Of a DNA stretch of 64,000 nt, positions 16,675 through 26,571 are shown one piece after another; position 1 is the first letter of the stretch; every line of letters begins with the position of its first letter. Made by a program: the position numbers and the translations under genes. Source of the DNA: Paenibacillus_AR mesotrionivorans (GTDB lineage: Bacteria > Bacillota > Bacilli > Paenibacillales > NBRC-103111); the NCBI RefSeq assembly GCF_046098205.1, contig NZ_JBJURJ010000004.1, positions 62,001 through 126,000 on the forward strand, in the 5' to 3' direction. The notes under the pieces are model-generated. The model worked only from the letters and a program-made list of their open reading frames with translations. It was not told the DNA's origin and made no database searches.

Positions 16675-19600
16675 ATGCTTACAAGAAAAGTAATCAGTCT
16701 TTTGTTGGTGCTCGCCGTTGCGCTTACAGGATTTATCCCGCAGGCGGCTAGTGCTGCCGACACCATTTCATACACCGGCTCCGCTGATCCGGCTTCTCTG
16801 GCACCGCAGGCCACGGGTGGACCGGCGGTTATTCAGAACTACCCGATGCCTTCCATCTATACTCCATCCGACATTTTCTCCTTGAAGGCGGATCAGGAGG
16901 CCGTGCCCGTCGTCAAGTATCTACCGGAATATGACTACGCGCAATTTTCCTTTGCCGGGACGGTTACCATTGAAGTGACGGCGGACAAGCCGATCACGTC
17001 GTATTCCATCAGTCCGCTGGCCAAGAACATCCAAGGGACTGTGGACGGCAATAAGCTGACCTTTACGCTGTCCACCTCCACCTATGTGATCGTGGATATC
17101 AACGAGGCTCCGAATGAGAATCCGGACGAGAAGGATCCGGAGAAGAAAAGAAAACGGCTTGTTATCGCAGCAGATCCGTTGGAAACGGATATTCCCGCCT
17201 CCTCTGGCCCGGGAATCTATAATGTGACCGACGCGCCCTACAATGCGGACAGCACAGGGGCTACGATCACCTCAGATGCCATTCAGCAGGCCATCGACGA
17301 TGCCCATGCTGCAGGAGGAGGCATTGTATTTATTCCTGCCGGCGTGTATACCTCCAGCAATCTGACCCTCAAAAGCAATGTCACCTTCTACCTGGCCGGG
17401 GGAGCGGTCATAGTCGGCACAGGCAGAGGAGAGGATTACCGGAATGACTTCCGCAAGGATAGCATTTCGGATGGCACCTACTTTATCCGTACGGAAACCA
17501 ACTCCGAGAATATTACCATGCGGGGACGGGGCACCATTGACGGCAAAGGGATCGAGATGCGTAAACGCAAGATGGTGAACCCGCCACGGAAGGAGGGGCT
17601 GCCGGAGGAGCGTCAGCACAAGAACGGACAGGGATTCATCAATAATCTTGTGGTGCCGATGGCAACCAGCCATTTCACTTTTGACGGGCTGACCCTGCGG
17701 GACGGTGGTTTCTGGGCCTTCCTGATCGTCCGTTCCGATGATGTGAAGATCACCAATTACAAGGGCTACCAGGACTTATACACCCTTGAGGACGATGCTA
17801 TCGATATCAATGAGAGCCAGAATGTACTGGTGAAGCATGCCATTGCCATCTCCGATGACGATACCTTCTCCACCAAAACCTGGCCGCAGAAGGGCATGTC
17901 CAAGGATTGGCCGGGAGAAATTGAGCATTTGGAAAATGTGATTTTCGATGACTGTTTGGCCTGGACACGCTGCGCAGCCTTCAAGCTGGGTATGGGCATA
18001 TGTACCCCGCAGATCGGCGTCACCATCCGGAATTCGTATGTGTATCAAGCCGCCCGGGCGCTGCTTGTGGATCATGCCTATACCGAAAACCCTCTTCCGG
18101 AGGAGGGCTGGGCCAGAGATATTACCTTCGAGAATATCGATGTCGAACGAGTGGGGATTAGCCAATTCGGGAATTATTGGGTTCGGGTCTCCACCAGCAC
18201 AGCCGGGGATGTAAGCAATATCCTGTTCAAGAATATTAATGTCCGTGATACCGGGGGAGAAACCTCTCCCATTCAGGGGAATCCCACAAGAGGCGGCATG
18301 GTGAACGGAGTCACCTTTACGGATGTGGTTGTGAAGGGCAAGCTGGCCAAAAGCCTGGCTGACATGAAAGCATCTGTGCGGAATGACAATGTGAGCGGCC
18401 TCGTGATTGCCAATACAACTCCGGCCATTTTCAGCGATAATTTTGAAGACGGAGACACTGTGGGCTGGACAACGGTCGCAGGCACCTGGGCAGTGACGGC
18501 AGAGGACGGTAACCAGGTTCTGTCCACCAGCAAAACCCAGACGGCTCTCATTACTGCCAACGCAGGTGCGGCCTGGACGGATTATACCTATGAAGCCAAG
18601 GTGAAATTGCCGTTTATAAACAATGAGGAAAACGCAGGCCTTGTCTTCCGTGTGAAGGATGACAAGAATTTCTACATGTACCGAATGAATGCCAAGAGCA
18701 AGAAGCTGGAGCTGTTCAAGTCCGTAGAAGGTACGATGACCGCGCTGACGGACGTTCCTTTCACATCTGTTAAGCAGTGGTATACCGTGAAGGTGATTGT
18801 GAAGGGCAATACGGTCAAAGGTTATGTGGACGGGGAGTTAAAGACGGAATGGACGAATCCGACAACCGAATTAACTTCGGGGGGAGTTGGCTTCCGCACC
18901 ACCTCAGCCAAGGTTTTGTTTGACGATGCCGCTGTGACGGCAACCAATGAAGCGCCAACAGATATTGTACTCTCCCATAATAGCGTAGCGGAGAATACCA
19001 CTCCGGGAGGCATCGTCGGCACCCTCTCCACCATCGACCCGGATGCGAGTGAGCCCTTTGCGTATGCATTGGTTTCGGGACAGGGAGATACGGACAACAG
19101 CAGCTTTTCCATCGCTGTGTTGGGAAATTCCCTTATTGTCCGTGCCGAACCGGACTACGAAACCAAAAACAGCTACACTATCCGGGTGAGGAGCACGGAT
19201 TCAGGCGGACTTTATGTGGAGAAAAGCTTCACCATCCATGTAACGGATGCAGATGAAACACCCGTTGTTACCAATCCTAATGCGGTCCTGTTCAGCGATG
19301 ATTTCGAAGATGGCAATTCCACAGGCTGGACATCTAATGGCGGCACCTGGAATGTAGCTGCAGATGACACGAAGATTTTGGTCCAAAAGGCGAATACCAC
19401 GGGCCTGATTACAGCCGGTGACACCTGGACGGATTATGTGTATGAAGCCAAGGTGAGGGTACCGATTAGCAATGCCAACGCAGGACTTGTCTTCCGGGTG
19501 TTGGACAACAAGAATTTTTATATGTACCGGATTAATACCTCTGCCCAAAAGCTGGAGCTGTACAAATCTGTGGACGGAGTTATGACCAACGTATCCAGCA

Positions 19601-22389
19601 AAACGTTCACCACAGCTGCGAAGCAATGGTATACGCTGAAGGTGATTGTCCAAGGAAATACGGTTAAGGGTTTTGTGGATGGGGAACGGACCATGGAATG
19701 GACCAATCCCGTAACGGAATTAACAGCCGGCAAAATCGGCTTCAGAACCACCTCTGTGGATGCGGCATTCGATCAGGTGGTAGTGACAGGGATCAACAAG
19801 GCTCCTGCTGACATTTCCCTGACTCAAACCAGCGTATCCGAGCAATCACCGGCGGGAAGCACTGTAGGGTCCTTCTCCACCACCGACCCGGATGAAGGAG
19901 ACACCTTCACCTATTCGCTGTCGGCAGGGGAAGGGGATACCGGCAACGCAAGCTTCGGCATCTCCGGGAATACCCTGCAGACGGTAACAGCTCTGGTGTA
20001 CGATAACCAAAGCAGCTACAGCATCCGGGTCAGAAGCACAGATGCATGCGGGCTGTATACGGAGAAGCCGTTTACCATTACTGTTGTGAAATCCGGTGTC
20101 CACCTTGCTGATGCCGCCAACAATACCGTCTTGCTTGATCGCAGCAGAATAGCGGCAGGGGATATGGTGGTCATTACGGCCGCAGGAGATAGACAATCTT
20201 CTGAGGGCTCCGTGGCAGGCGATGAGAAATTCGTTCCCGCCACCTGGTCCTCCACAGAGAGCGGCAAAAACGGCGGCTTCCAATGGGATGGGGAAAAGGG
20301 AGCGTACATCTCCAGCTATACCGCTTCGGAGGCGGGGGCACATGTGGTAACGGCTGTGTTCCAGAAGATGAACTGGAACGGCTCGTCCTGGGTTAACGGA
20401 GCCACGGATACCAAGACGGTGACTCTGGATGTATATGCGCCGGGCAATGCTGAAGGCAACAGCCTTCACATCACCCCAAGCAGTACAGTAGTTGGGCAGA
20501 CTGTCATCATCACAGCAGAGGGATATAACCAGGGGCTGACGCCTTCCGTAGTCGGCGACGAGCGGTATATCCCCGCAGTCTGGAGCTCCACAGAGGCCGG
20601 CAAGTCGGGAGAATTTACGGTAACGGAGCAGGTATACCAAGCCGCTTACGTCCCGGCTCAAGCAGGCAGCTTCACCATCACCGCCACCTTCCAGAAGCAG
20701 GTATGGGACGGAATGGCTTGGATGGATACCACCACGGGTACACAGAGCGCGGTTCTCACTGTCGTTCTGGCACCGGCGGCCAATGTGGACCTTAATACGG
20801 TCACAGTGACCCCGACAAGCATAACCGCAGGCGGAACTGTAACCATTACCGCAGCAGGGGACAGGCAGAATGCCGGGGGTACAGTATTTGGGGAAGAACG
20901 CTATATTCCAACTGCCTGGAGCTCTACAGAGAGCGGGAAATCAGGAGTGTTCACCGTAAACGGGCAGGAGTATTCCTCCCGTTACACCACCGCTTCTGCA
21001 GGTACGTACAACATAATCGCTACCTTCCAGAAACAAAGCTGGGACGGAACAGCGTGGATCGACGGCACAGCCGATACGAAAAGCGTGAATTTGACTGTCA
21101 TTGCCCCAGTGGAAGAGGAACCGTCTCCTTCAACGGGTGGTGGCATTCCTGGTACAGTCACTCCGGCTGGCAGTGTCGGCGCAACTGTGACCACTCAGGA
21201 AAACGGCCAAACGGTTACCACCATTTCGGTTGACTCAAGCAAGCTGGAGCAAAGGCTGATCCAGGCCGGCCAAGGCGGCACTATTACCATTCCGGTAGAT
21301 ACTGCAGCCGACAAGGTTGTTGTGGAGCTTACCGGAAACATGCTGAAGAGTATGGGAACCAAGGCCGCGGTCCTGGAACTCCAAACAGGGAAGGCTACCT
21401 ATACCCTGCCTGCCGCACAAATTCAGATGGAAGACATCGCCCGCCAATTGGGAGCGCAGTCGGAGCTGAAGGACATCAAGCTCCACATCACCATTGCAGC
21501 ACCTGCGGCGGATACGGTGAAGCAGGTACAGAACATGGCCCAGCAACAGGGTTATCAGCTTGCCGCAGAGCCGGTAGAGTTCAAGATTACCGCCGCTGGC
21601 AGCAATAAAACCGCCGATATTACTGCCTTCACCGGTTATGTGAAAAGAACCATTGTTTTACCGGACGGAACCGTTCCGGGCAAGGTAACTACAGGTATTG
21701 TGCTGAATGCCGACGGCTCCTTCTCCCATGTACCTACGTCCATTGTGCTGACCGGCGGGAAATATTATGCCACCATCAACAGCTTGACCAACAGCACCTA
21801 TGCGGTGATTTACAGCCCTAAAACCTTTGCAGATGTGACTGCTCATTGGGCAAAGGATACCGTGAACGACATGGCTTCCCGCCTTATTATGGAGGGCAGC
21901 GGCGAAGGCCGGTTCGAGCCGGACCGGGACATTACCCGTGCGGAATTTGCCGCGGTGATGGTGAAGGGGCTTGGGCTGATGCGGCCGGGCACCGGCAAGG
22001 ATGTGTTCCAGGACGTAGCCAAGGGCAGCTGGTATTACGATGCAGTAGCCATTGCGTATGCCAACGGAATAATCGACGGATATGAGGACGGCACCTTCGG
22101 ACCGATGAGTACCATTACCCGGGAGCAGGCCATGGTTATGACGGCCAGAGCCATGAAGCTTACCGGCTTAAAGGCAGAGCTTACCGCTAACGAGGCAGAG
22201 CAGCTGCTGGCCGGGTTTACAGACGCCGGCGAAGCAGCCGATTATGCCAAGCTGAGTATGGCAGCCTGTCTCAAGACCGGCATCATGACCGGCCGGGATA
22301 ATGACACCGCAGCACCCAAAAGCAACATCACCCGCGCCGAGGTGGCCGTCATTGTCAAACGGCTGCTGCAAGCGTCGGGCTTGATTTAG
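16675..22389 (+). CDS. SLH-domain surface protein 2 with GH28/pectate-lyase-like beta-helix
   Basis: 1904 residues from ATG 16675, with GGGAGGT upstream; signal peptide ends AASA. Residues ~175-580: right-handed beta-helix like polygalacturonases/pectate lyases (SDAIQQAIDDAHAAGGG, GRGTIDGKG, DDAIDI and SDDDTF acidic clusters that may be catalytic). ~583-755 and ~868-1040: concanavalin-like (LamG/DUF1080) domains. ~757-860 and ~1041-1138: cadherin-like repeats. ~1142-1480: three ~110-residue repeats (VTITAAGDRQ, AWSSTESGKSG). ~1492-1710: module shared with the other two SLH proteins. ~1715-1904: three SLH domains. Predicted role: a pectin or other plant-polysaccharide degrading enzyme displayed on the cell surface. 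The enzyme class (hydrolase or lyase) is not settled. The upstream cre site suggests carbon catabolite repression. Confidence 0.9.
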   Translation: MLTRKVISLLLVLAVALTGFIPQAASAADTISYTGSADPASLAPQATGGPAVIQNYPMPSIYTPSDIFSLKADQEAVPVVKYLPEYDYAQFSFAGTVTIEVTADKPITSYSISPLAKNIQGTVDGNKLTFTLSTSTYVIVDINEAPNENPDEKDPEKKRKRLVIAADPLETDIPASSGPGIYNVTDAPYNADSTGATITSDAIQQAIDDAHAAGGGIVFIPAGVYTSSNLTLKSNVTFYLAGGAVIVGTGRGEDYRNDFRKDSISDGTYFIRTETNSENITMRGRGTIDGKGIEMRKRKMVNPPRKEGLPEERQHKNGQGFINNLVVPMATSHFTFDGLTLRDGGFWAFLIVRSDDVKITNYKGYQDLYTLEDDAIDINESQNVLVKHAIAISDDDTFSTKTWPQKGMSKDWPGEIEHLENVIFDDCLAWTRCAAFKLGMGICTPQIGVTIRNSYVYQAARALLVDHAYTENPLPEEGWARDITFENIDVERVGISQFGNYWVRVSTSTAGDVSNILFKNINVRDTGGETSPIQGNPTRGGMVNGVTFTDVVVKGKLAKSLADMKASVRNDNVSGLVIANTTPAIFSDNFEDGDTVGWTTVAGTWAVTAEDGNQVLSTSKTQTALITANAGAAWTDYTYEAKVKLPFINNEENAGLVFRVKDDKNFYMYRMNAKSKKLELFKSVEGTMTALTDVPFTSVKQWYTVKVIVKGNTVKGYVDGELKTEWTNPTTELTSGGVGFRTTSAKVLFDDAAVTATNEAPTDIVLSHNSVAENTTPGGIVGTLSTIDPDASEPFAYALVSGQGDTDNSSFSIAVLGNSLIVRAEPDYETKNSYTIRVRSTDSGGLYVEKSFTIHVTDADETPVVTNPNAVLFSDDFEDGNSTGWTSNGGTWNVAADDTKILVQKANTTGLITAGDTWTDYVYEAKVRVPISNANAGLVFRVLDNKNFYMYRINTSAQKLELYKSVDGVMTNVSSKTFTTAAKQWYTLKVIVQGNTVKGFVDGERTMEWTNPVTELTAGKIGFRTTSVDAAFDQVVVTGINKAPADISLTQTSVSEQSPAGSTVGSFSTTDPDEGDTFTYSLSAGEGDTGNASFGISGNTLQTVTALVYDNQSSYSIRVRSTDACGLYTEKPFTITVVKSGVHLADAANNTVLLDRSRIAAGDMVVITAAGDRQSSEGSVAGDEKFVPATWSSTESGKNGGFQWDGEKGAYISSYTASEAGAHVVTAVFQKMNWNGSSWVNGATDTKTVTLDVYAPGNAEGNSLHITPSSTVVGQTVIITAEGYNQGLTPSVVGDERYIPAVWSSTEAGKSGEFTVTEQVYQAAYVPAQAGSFTITATFQKQVWDGMAWMDTTTGTQSAVLTVVLAPAANVDLNTVTVTPTSITAGGTVTITAAGDRQNAGGTVFGEERYIPTAWSSTESGKSGVFTVNGQEYSSRYTTASAGTYNIIATFQKQSWDGTAWIDGTADTKSVNLTVIAPVEEEPSPSTGGGIPGTVTPAGSVGATVTTQENGQTVTTISVDSSKLEQRLIQAGQGGTITIPVDTAADKVVVELTGNMLKSMGTKAAVLELQTGKATYTLPAAQIQMEDIARQLGAQSELKDIKLHITIAAPAADTVKQVQNMAQQQGYQLAAEPVEFKITAAGSNKTADITAFTGYVKRTIVLPDGTVPGKVTTGIVLNADGSFSHVPTSIVLTGGKYYATINSLTNSTYAVIYSPKTFADVTAHWAKDTVNDMASRLIMEGSGEGRFEPDRDITRAEFAAVMVKGLGLMRPGTGKDVFQDVAKGSWYYDAVAIAYANGIIDGYEDGTFGPMSTITREQAMVMTARAMKLTGLKAELTANEAEQLLAGFTDAGEAADYAKLSMAACLKTGIMTGRDNDTAAPKSNITRAEVAVIVKRLLQASGLI

Positions 22390-22409
22390 CAGCAAGCAGC
22401 GGAAGTAAC

Positions 22410-22453
22410 AAGGGATCTGTTTATGCGCCAGCATAAGCAGATCCCTTTTTTTT
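22410..22453 (+). terminator. Rho-independent terminator after SLH protein 2
   Basis: AAGGGATCTG and CAGATCCCTT, with TTATGC/GCATAA inside, form a long stem followed by T8. It lies between convergent genes and is usable from both sides. Confidence 0.95.
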
Positions 22454-23084
22454 AACCAAACAGATACCGGATCAACAGCAAAATGACAAAATGGGCCGGG
22501 TAAAAGCTGCGCCACATCCACTTGGGAATCCGGAAACCATCCACCCACCGCACCAAAGCAGGCGCGTACGCGATAAGCAGGGTAGTGCCGAGGCTTGCCA
22601 TCTGGAGAATCCAGGCGGGTCCATTTGCAAACACAGCAACGATGTTCAGAACAAAATGAAGAATGACCATCACATGGCCGGAGGTGTATCGGTAGATCAG
22701 CAGCAGCAGAATGCCGTAGAAGCCGTAATCGAACGGGAATACCTCCAAAATTACAGTAACCACGGAAACCAGCAGGATTTTCAGGGGAAGGGATTTCAGC
22801 CGGTCCAGAGCATACAGCACAAACAATCCAAGGATCAGCGTGCCGAGCACATTGATATGATTGGGCCGAATGGCCAGCATATAGGGCACCTGGGCCAACA
22901 CACCGATCAGCAGCAGCCGGCCAAAATAGCGGTGCACATCCCGGGTGCGTTGGTAACCCAAGACCAGAAGATAGGTATAAATCGGGAAGGCCAACCGCCC
23001 GATGAATTGCCACAAGGCGTCCTGCGGCAGGAACATTCTCCCAAAATGATCGGACGTCATCGACAGCATCGCCAGAATTTGCAT
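22452..23084 (-). CDS. TraX family membrane protein
   Basis: 210 residues, largely hydrophobic with about seven membrane segments. The start MQILAMLSMTSDHFGRMFLP and GRLAFPIYTYLLVLGYQRTRD match the TraX family, whose founding member acetylates F-pilin during conjugation. In Firmicutes, TraX-like proteins are chromosomal and their substrates are unknown. There is no conjugation context here. GGAGAA lies just upstream of the start. It is divergent from the UDP-GlcNAc 2-epimerase gene (137 bases between starts), so a link to cell-surface glycan acetylation is possible but unproven. Confidence 0.85.
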   Translation of the reverse strand: MQILAMLSMTSDHFGRMFLPQDALWQFIGRLAFPIYTYLLVLGYQRTRDVHRYFGRLLLIGVLAQVPYMLAIRPNHINVLGTLILGLFVLYALDRLKSLPLKILLVSVVTVILEVFPFDYGFYGILLLLIYRYTSGHVMVILHFVLNIVAVFANGPAWILQMASLGTTLLIAYAPALVRWVDGFRIPKWMWRSFYPAHFVILLLIRYLFG

Positions 23085-23220
23085 CCCATTCTCCTTTCAC
23101 ATAAAACTTAGATTTATTATAACGCATATGGTGGAGAGTGAGGACTCCACTTTCCTCTTGCATGTGACGTAACGTTATCCCTTACGCTGGCTTTACCGTA
23201 AACGAAGGGGGAAATGTACG

Positions 23221-24405
23221 ATGTCCGAACGCAAGAAGATTATGGTGATTTTCGGCACCCGTCCGGAAGCGACGAAGCTGGGGCCGGTGGTTCAGGAATT
23301 AAAGAAACACACGGAATGGTTTAAAACCAAGGTGGTGGTGACCGGGCAGCATCAGGAGCAGCTGTATCAGGCACTGTCCCATTTTGATATACAGCCGGAT
23401 GTGGATTTGGCCATTATGAAGGAGAACCAGACCCTTGCCGACATTACCTCGGCGGCTATCACGGGACTGGATGCGATGATTGCCGAAGACCGTCCGGATT
23501 TTATCCTGATTCACGGCGACACCCAAACGGCGGTATGCGGCGGAATGGTGGCTTTTTTTCATAAAATACCTGTTGGGCATGTAGAGGCGGGACTGCGTTC
23601 CCACAACAAATACTCGCCGTGGCCGGAGGAGATAAACCGGAGAATTGTAGACGTGGTGACGGATATTTCATTCGCGCCTACACCGGTTAGCAGAGACAAT
23701 CTGTTGAAGGAAGGCTACAATGATAAGGACATCTATGTGACAGGACAAACGGCGGTGGATGCCGCAATTGCAACCAACTGCACCAGTTATATATTTAACG
23801 AAGACATCCTGAACCGACTGGTCAAGCAACCGGGTCGAATCATTACTGTGACCGTTCACCGGAAGGAAAACTACGGGGCTCCCATGCAGCGGATGTTCCG
23901 TGCCATCCGGCGGATTGCCGATGAGCATCCCGACGTGTCTATTATCTATCCCGTTCATCTAAGCCCAACCGTCCGGGAGGCCGCGTTCGGAATGTTATGG
24001 GGTCATGAGCGGATTCATCTGCTGGATCCTATCGAATATTCGGATATGATTAATCTGCTGGCCCGCTCCTTCCTGGTGATGAGCGATTCCGGCGGTCTTC
24101 AGGAGGAGACGCCTGTATTCCATAAGCCCCTTGTGCTCATGCGGGACACCACGGAGCGGCCTGAGGCGGTTGCCGTTCATGCGGTTTATCTGGCCGGGAC
24201 GGAGGAAGAAGCCATTCATGAGATCACCAGCCGGCTTTTGACGGATAAGAATATTTATCATTCCATGTCCAACACGGTGAATCCGTTTGGCGACGGGCTG
24301 GCGTCGAAGCGGATTGTGCAGATTATCGCCTGTCATTTCGGATTTGTTCCTGAGCTTCCGGATGAATTCCAGGGACATCTGGCTGCAGCGGGCAAAAGAG
24401 AGTAG
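23221..24405 (+). CDS. wecB: UDP-N-acetylglucosamine 2-epimerase (non-hydrolysing)
   Basis: 394 residues, the usual length. Motifs: IFGTRPEATKLGPVVQEL at the N-terminus, HGDTQTAVCGGMVAF, GHVEAGLRS, TVHRKENYG and SDSGGLQEETPVF, all typical of WecB/MnaA. The enzyme interconverts UDP-GlcNAc and UDP-ManNAc in the cytoplasm, supplying ManNAc for teichoic-acid linkage units or for secondary cell-wall polymers. That is notable here because pyruvylated ManNAc-containing polymers are the ligands of SLH domains. AAGGGGGAA precedes ATG 23221. It is followed after 39 bases by a MerR-type gene on the same strand. A second copy may exist elsewhere, since this one is not in a wall-polymer cluster. Confidence 0.93.
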   Translation: MSERKKIMVIFGTRPEATKLGPVVQELKKHTEWFKTKVVVTGQHQEQLYQALSHFDIQPDVDLAIMKENQTLADITSAAITGLDAMIAEDRPDFILIHGDTQTAVCGGMVAFFHKIPVGHVEAGLRSHNKYSPWPEEINRRIVDVVTDISFAPTPVSRDNLLKEGYNDKDIYVTGQTAVDAAIATNCTSYIFNEDILNRLVKQPGRIITVTVHRKENYGAPMQRMFRAIRRIADEHPDVSIIYPVHLSPTVREAAFGMLWGHERIHLLDPIEYSDMINLLARSFLVMSDSGGLQEETPVFHKPLVLMRDTTERPEAVAVHAVYLAGTEEEAIHEITSRLLTDKNIYHSMSNTVNPFGDGLASKRIVQIIACHFGFVPELPDEFQGHLAAAGKRE

Positions 24406-24444
24406 CGAACGGGGGCAAAGAAGGTGCAGCTGCAGGAGGATTGG

Positions 24445-25650
24445 ATGACCGCGGGGCAATTTGCGGATAAGGCAGGCGTAACCAAACGCACGGTGCAGTT
24501 TTATGATAAGGTAGGATTATTAAATCCCAGCTACCGGACCAGCTCGGGGCACCGGTATTACACCAAGCAGGATTTGGCCCGTCTGCAGCGGATTATGACG
24601 TTGAAGTATATCGGCATGTCCATTGATGAGATCCGAAGCATCGTCCAGCGTGACGGGCATGAGGCGGACCTGAAGGAATCCCTGCGCGTGCAGAGCACGA
24701 TTATCGGCCAGAAAATGGAGCATCTCCGCCTGGTTCAAAAAACAGTGAAGGAAACCCTTTCACTGCTGGAAAGCCTGGATCAGGCTGAGGGCTCCGTTCC
24801 CCCGGCAGGAGAAGACGAAAGCAGTCCCGGATGGGAGCTGTTCGCGTCGATTATCCGGGTGGTGAATCAGGAGTATGAAAGTGCATTTAACCTGCAGACA
24901 AGAATCCACCTCCACGATGGCTTCAGTATAAATCCCCACACATGGCATCATTGGCTGTTCGATCAATTGGCCATCCCGGAACAGAGTTTGATTCTGGAGC
25001 TGGGCTGTGGGGACGGGACCTTGTGGCAGCGGAATGCGGACCGGATACCGCACGGCTGGAATGTTACCTTGACAGACTTGTCCGAGGGTATGCTTCATGA
25101 CGCCAAGGAAGGGCTGAGGACCTGCGTTCCTGCTGACAGATTCTGCTTCTCCCCGGCAGATGCACGCTCCATCCCGTTCCCCGATGCAAGCTTCGATGCG
25201 GTGCTGGCCAATCATATGCTCTATCATGTCAGCGAGCGGCACCAGGCTCTTAAGGAAATCCGGCGTGTGCTGAAACCCGGCGGGATGCTGTTGGCCTCCA
25301 CCATGGGCAGCCGGCACATGATAGAGGTTAAGGGCTTTTTGAGCCAAGTGAATCCGAGCTATGATTTTGGACGCCAGGATTTCGCCTGCGAGTTTGGGTT
25401 GGAGAACGGGGAGGCACAGCTGTATGCTGCAGGCTTCACGGATATCCGGGTTAAGCAATATGAGGATGCCCTGCAGGTAACGGATGCGCAGCCCCTTATC
25501 GATTACATCCGGACTACCCCCGGGGGCCGGGAGAACCTGACGGACAACCGTTTGTCCAAGCTGGAGCTTATGTTAAACGAGTTCATCCGGAAGGAAGGCG
25601 CTATCCATATTACCAAGGAGGTCGGGTTATTCACCGCCTGCCGCCAATAA
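24445..25650 (+). CDS. MerR-type regulator fused to a SAM-dependent methyltransferase
   Basis: About 401 residues from ATG 24445 (AGGAGG 5 bases upstream); GTG 24424 is an alternative. Residues ~1-75: MerR winged helix (AGQFADKAGVTKRTVQFYDKVGLL, GHRYYTKQDLARLQRI), followed by a dimerisation coiled coil to ~115. Residues ~165-300: class I methyltransferase with motif I ILELGCGDGTLW, LTDLSEGML, and NHMLYHVSERHQALKEIRRVLKPGG. Fusions of this type occur in Bacilli. The methyltransferase part may sense SAM or a substrate, or methylate a small molecule. It sits between wecB and an SDR gene on the same strand. Function is inferred from domains only. Confidence 0.88.
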   Translation: MTAGQFADKAGVTKRTVQFYDKVGLLNPSYRTSSGHRYYTKQDLARLQRIMTLKYIGMSIDEIRSIVQRDGHEADLKESLRVQSTIIGQKMEHLRLVQKTVKETLSLLESLDQAEGSVPPAGEDESSPGWELFASIIRVVNQEYESAFNLQTRIHLHDGFSINPHTWHHWLFDQLAIPEQSLILELGCGDGTLWQRNADRIPHGWNVTLTDLSEGMLHDAKEGLRTCVPADRFCFSPADARSIPFPDASFDAVLANHMLYHVSERHQALKEIRRVLKPGGMLLASTMGSRHMIEVKGFLSQVNPSYDFGRQDFACEFGLENGEAQLYAAGFTDIRVKQYEDALQVTDAQPLIDYIRTTPGGRENLTDNRLSKLELMLNEFIRKEGAIHITKEVGLFTACRQ

Positions 25651-25695
25651 GCAGCTGTCAGGGAACTGGACTTGTCCAGAGGAAGGAAGATGTCC

Positions 25696-26538
25696 ATGAG
25701 AGGAAAATATGTCCTGATCACTGGCGCTAATTCGGGAATGGGACTGGCGGCCACAGTGGAAATGGCCCGTAGAGGAGCGACGGTGATTATGGCCTGCCGG
25801 AGCCGTCAACGCGGGGAGGAAGCGCTGGCGGAGGCCAAACGCCGGAGCGGCTCTGAGCAGATTTATCTGATGCTCTGCGACTTGGGTTCGTTTGTAAGCA
25901 TCCGCGCTTTTGCGGAGGAATTCAAAGCCGCCTATCCGGTGCTGGATGTATTGATGAACAATGCCGGCGTGGTTACCGTCAGACGCGAGCTTACCGCCGA
26001 TGGTTATGAACGGGACTTGGGCGTGAATCATCTGGGGCATTTCCTGCTCACCAACCTGTTGCTGGATAACCTCAAAGCGGCGGAGCAAGGCCGGATTGTC
26101 GTGGTGGCCTCCGGTGCCTATAAAATAGGCAAGCTGTATCTGGATGATCATACCCTGTCCCGCGGCTTCAACCCCGGCAAAGCATACGCACGCTCCAAAC
26201 TGGCCAATATCCTCTTCACCCGTGAACTGGCAGCCCGTCTGCAGGGCACAAGCGTAACCGTAAATTGTCTGCATCCGGGAGCGGTGGGAACCAGCATCGG
26301 CGTAAACCGGGAGACGGGATTTGGCCGCTCCGTCCTGAAGCTGCTGTCCCATGTTTTTCTGACCCCCGAACAAGGTGCGGACACCGCCATTTATTTGGCC
26401 ACGGCGCCGGAGCTGGGCAGCGTAAGCGGGCAATATTATTACCGGCGTAAGATCCAGGAATTGGCGCCGCGGGCGAGGAATGAAGAGGAAGCGGCACGGC
26501 TGTGGAAGTGGAGTTTGGAGCAGTCCGGGCTAGATTAG
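25696..26538 (+). CDS. Short-chain dehydrogenase/reductase (retinol-dehydrogenase-like)
   Basis: 280 residues from ATG 25696 (GGAAGG 9 bases upstream; ATG 25690 also possible). SDR motifs: TGANSGMG (NAD(P)-binding), ACRSRQRGE (Arg suggests NADP preference), MNNAGV, and catalytic YARSK preceded by VVASGA (Ser in the expected place). PGAVGTSI follows the active site. The pattern matches the WWOX/retinol-dehydrogenase-like group, common in Bacilli with unknown substrates. It follows the MerR-methyltransferase gene by 45 bases and may be co-transcribed. A broken copy of its first ~40 codons is found at 13974-14092. Confidence 0.9.
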   Translation: MRGKYVLITGANSGMGLAATVEMARRGATVIMACRSRQRGEEALAEAKRRSGSEQIYLMLCDLGSFVSIRAFAEEFKAAYPVLDVLMNNAGVVTVRRELTADGYERDLGVNHLGHFLLTNLLLDNLKAAEQGRIVVVASGAYKIGKLYLDDHTLSRGFNPGKAYARSKLANILFTRELAARLQGTSVTVNCLHPGAVGTSIGVNRETGFGRSVLKLLSHVFLTPEQGADTAIYLATAPELGSVSGQYYYRRKIQELAPRARNEEEAARLWKWSLEQSGLD

Positions 26539-26571
26539 GTCCTATTCAGACAGGCGGCCATATGAACCGGT

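Noticed and set aside
22168..23163. 331-codon minus-strand frame
   Set aside because: Overlaps the SLH 3' end, a strong terminator and the TraX gene in another frame; protein is low-complexity and unlike any family.
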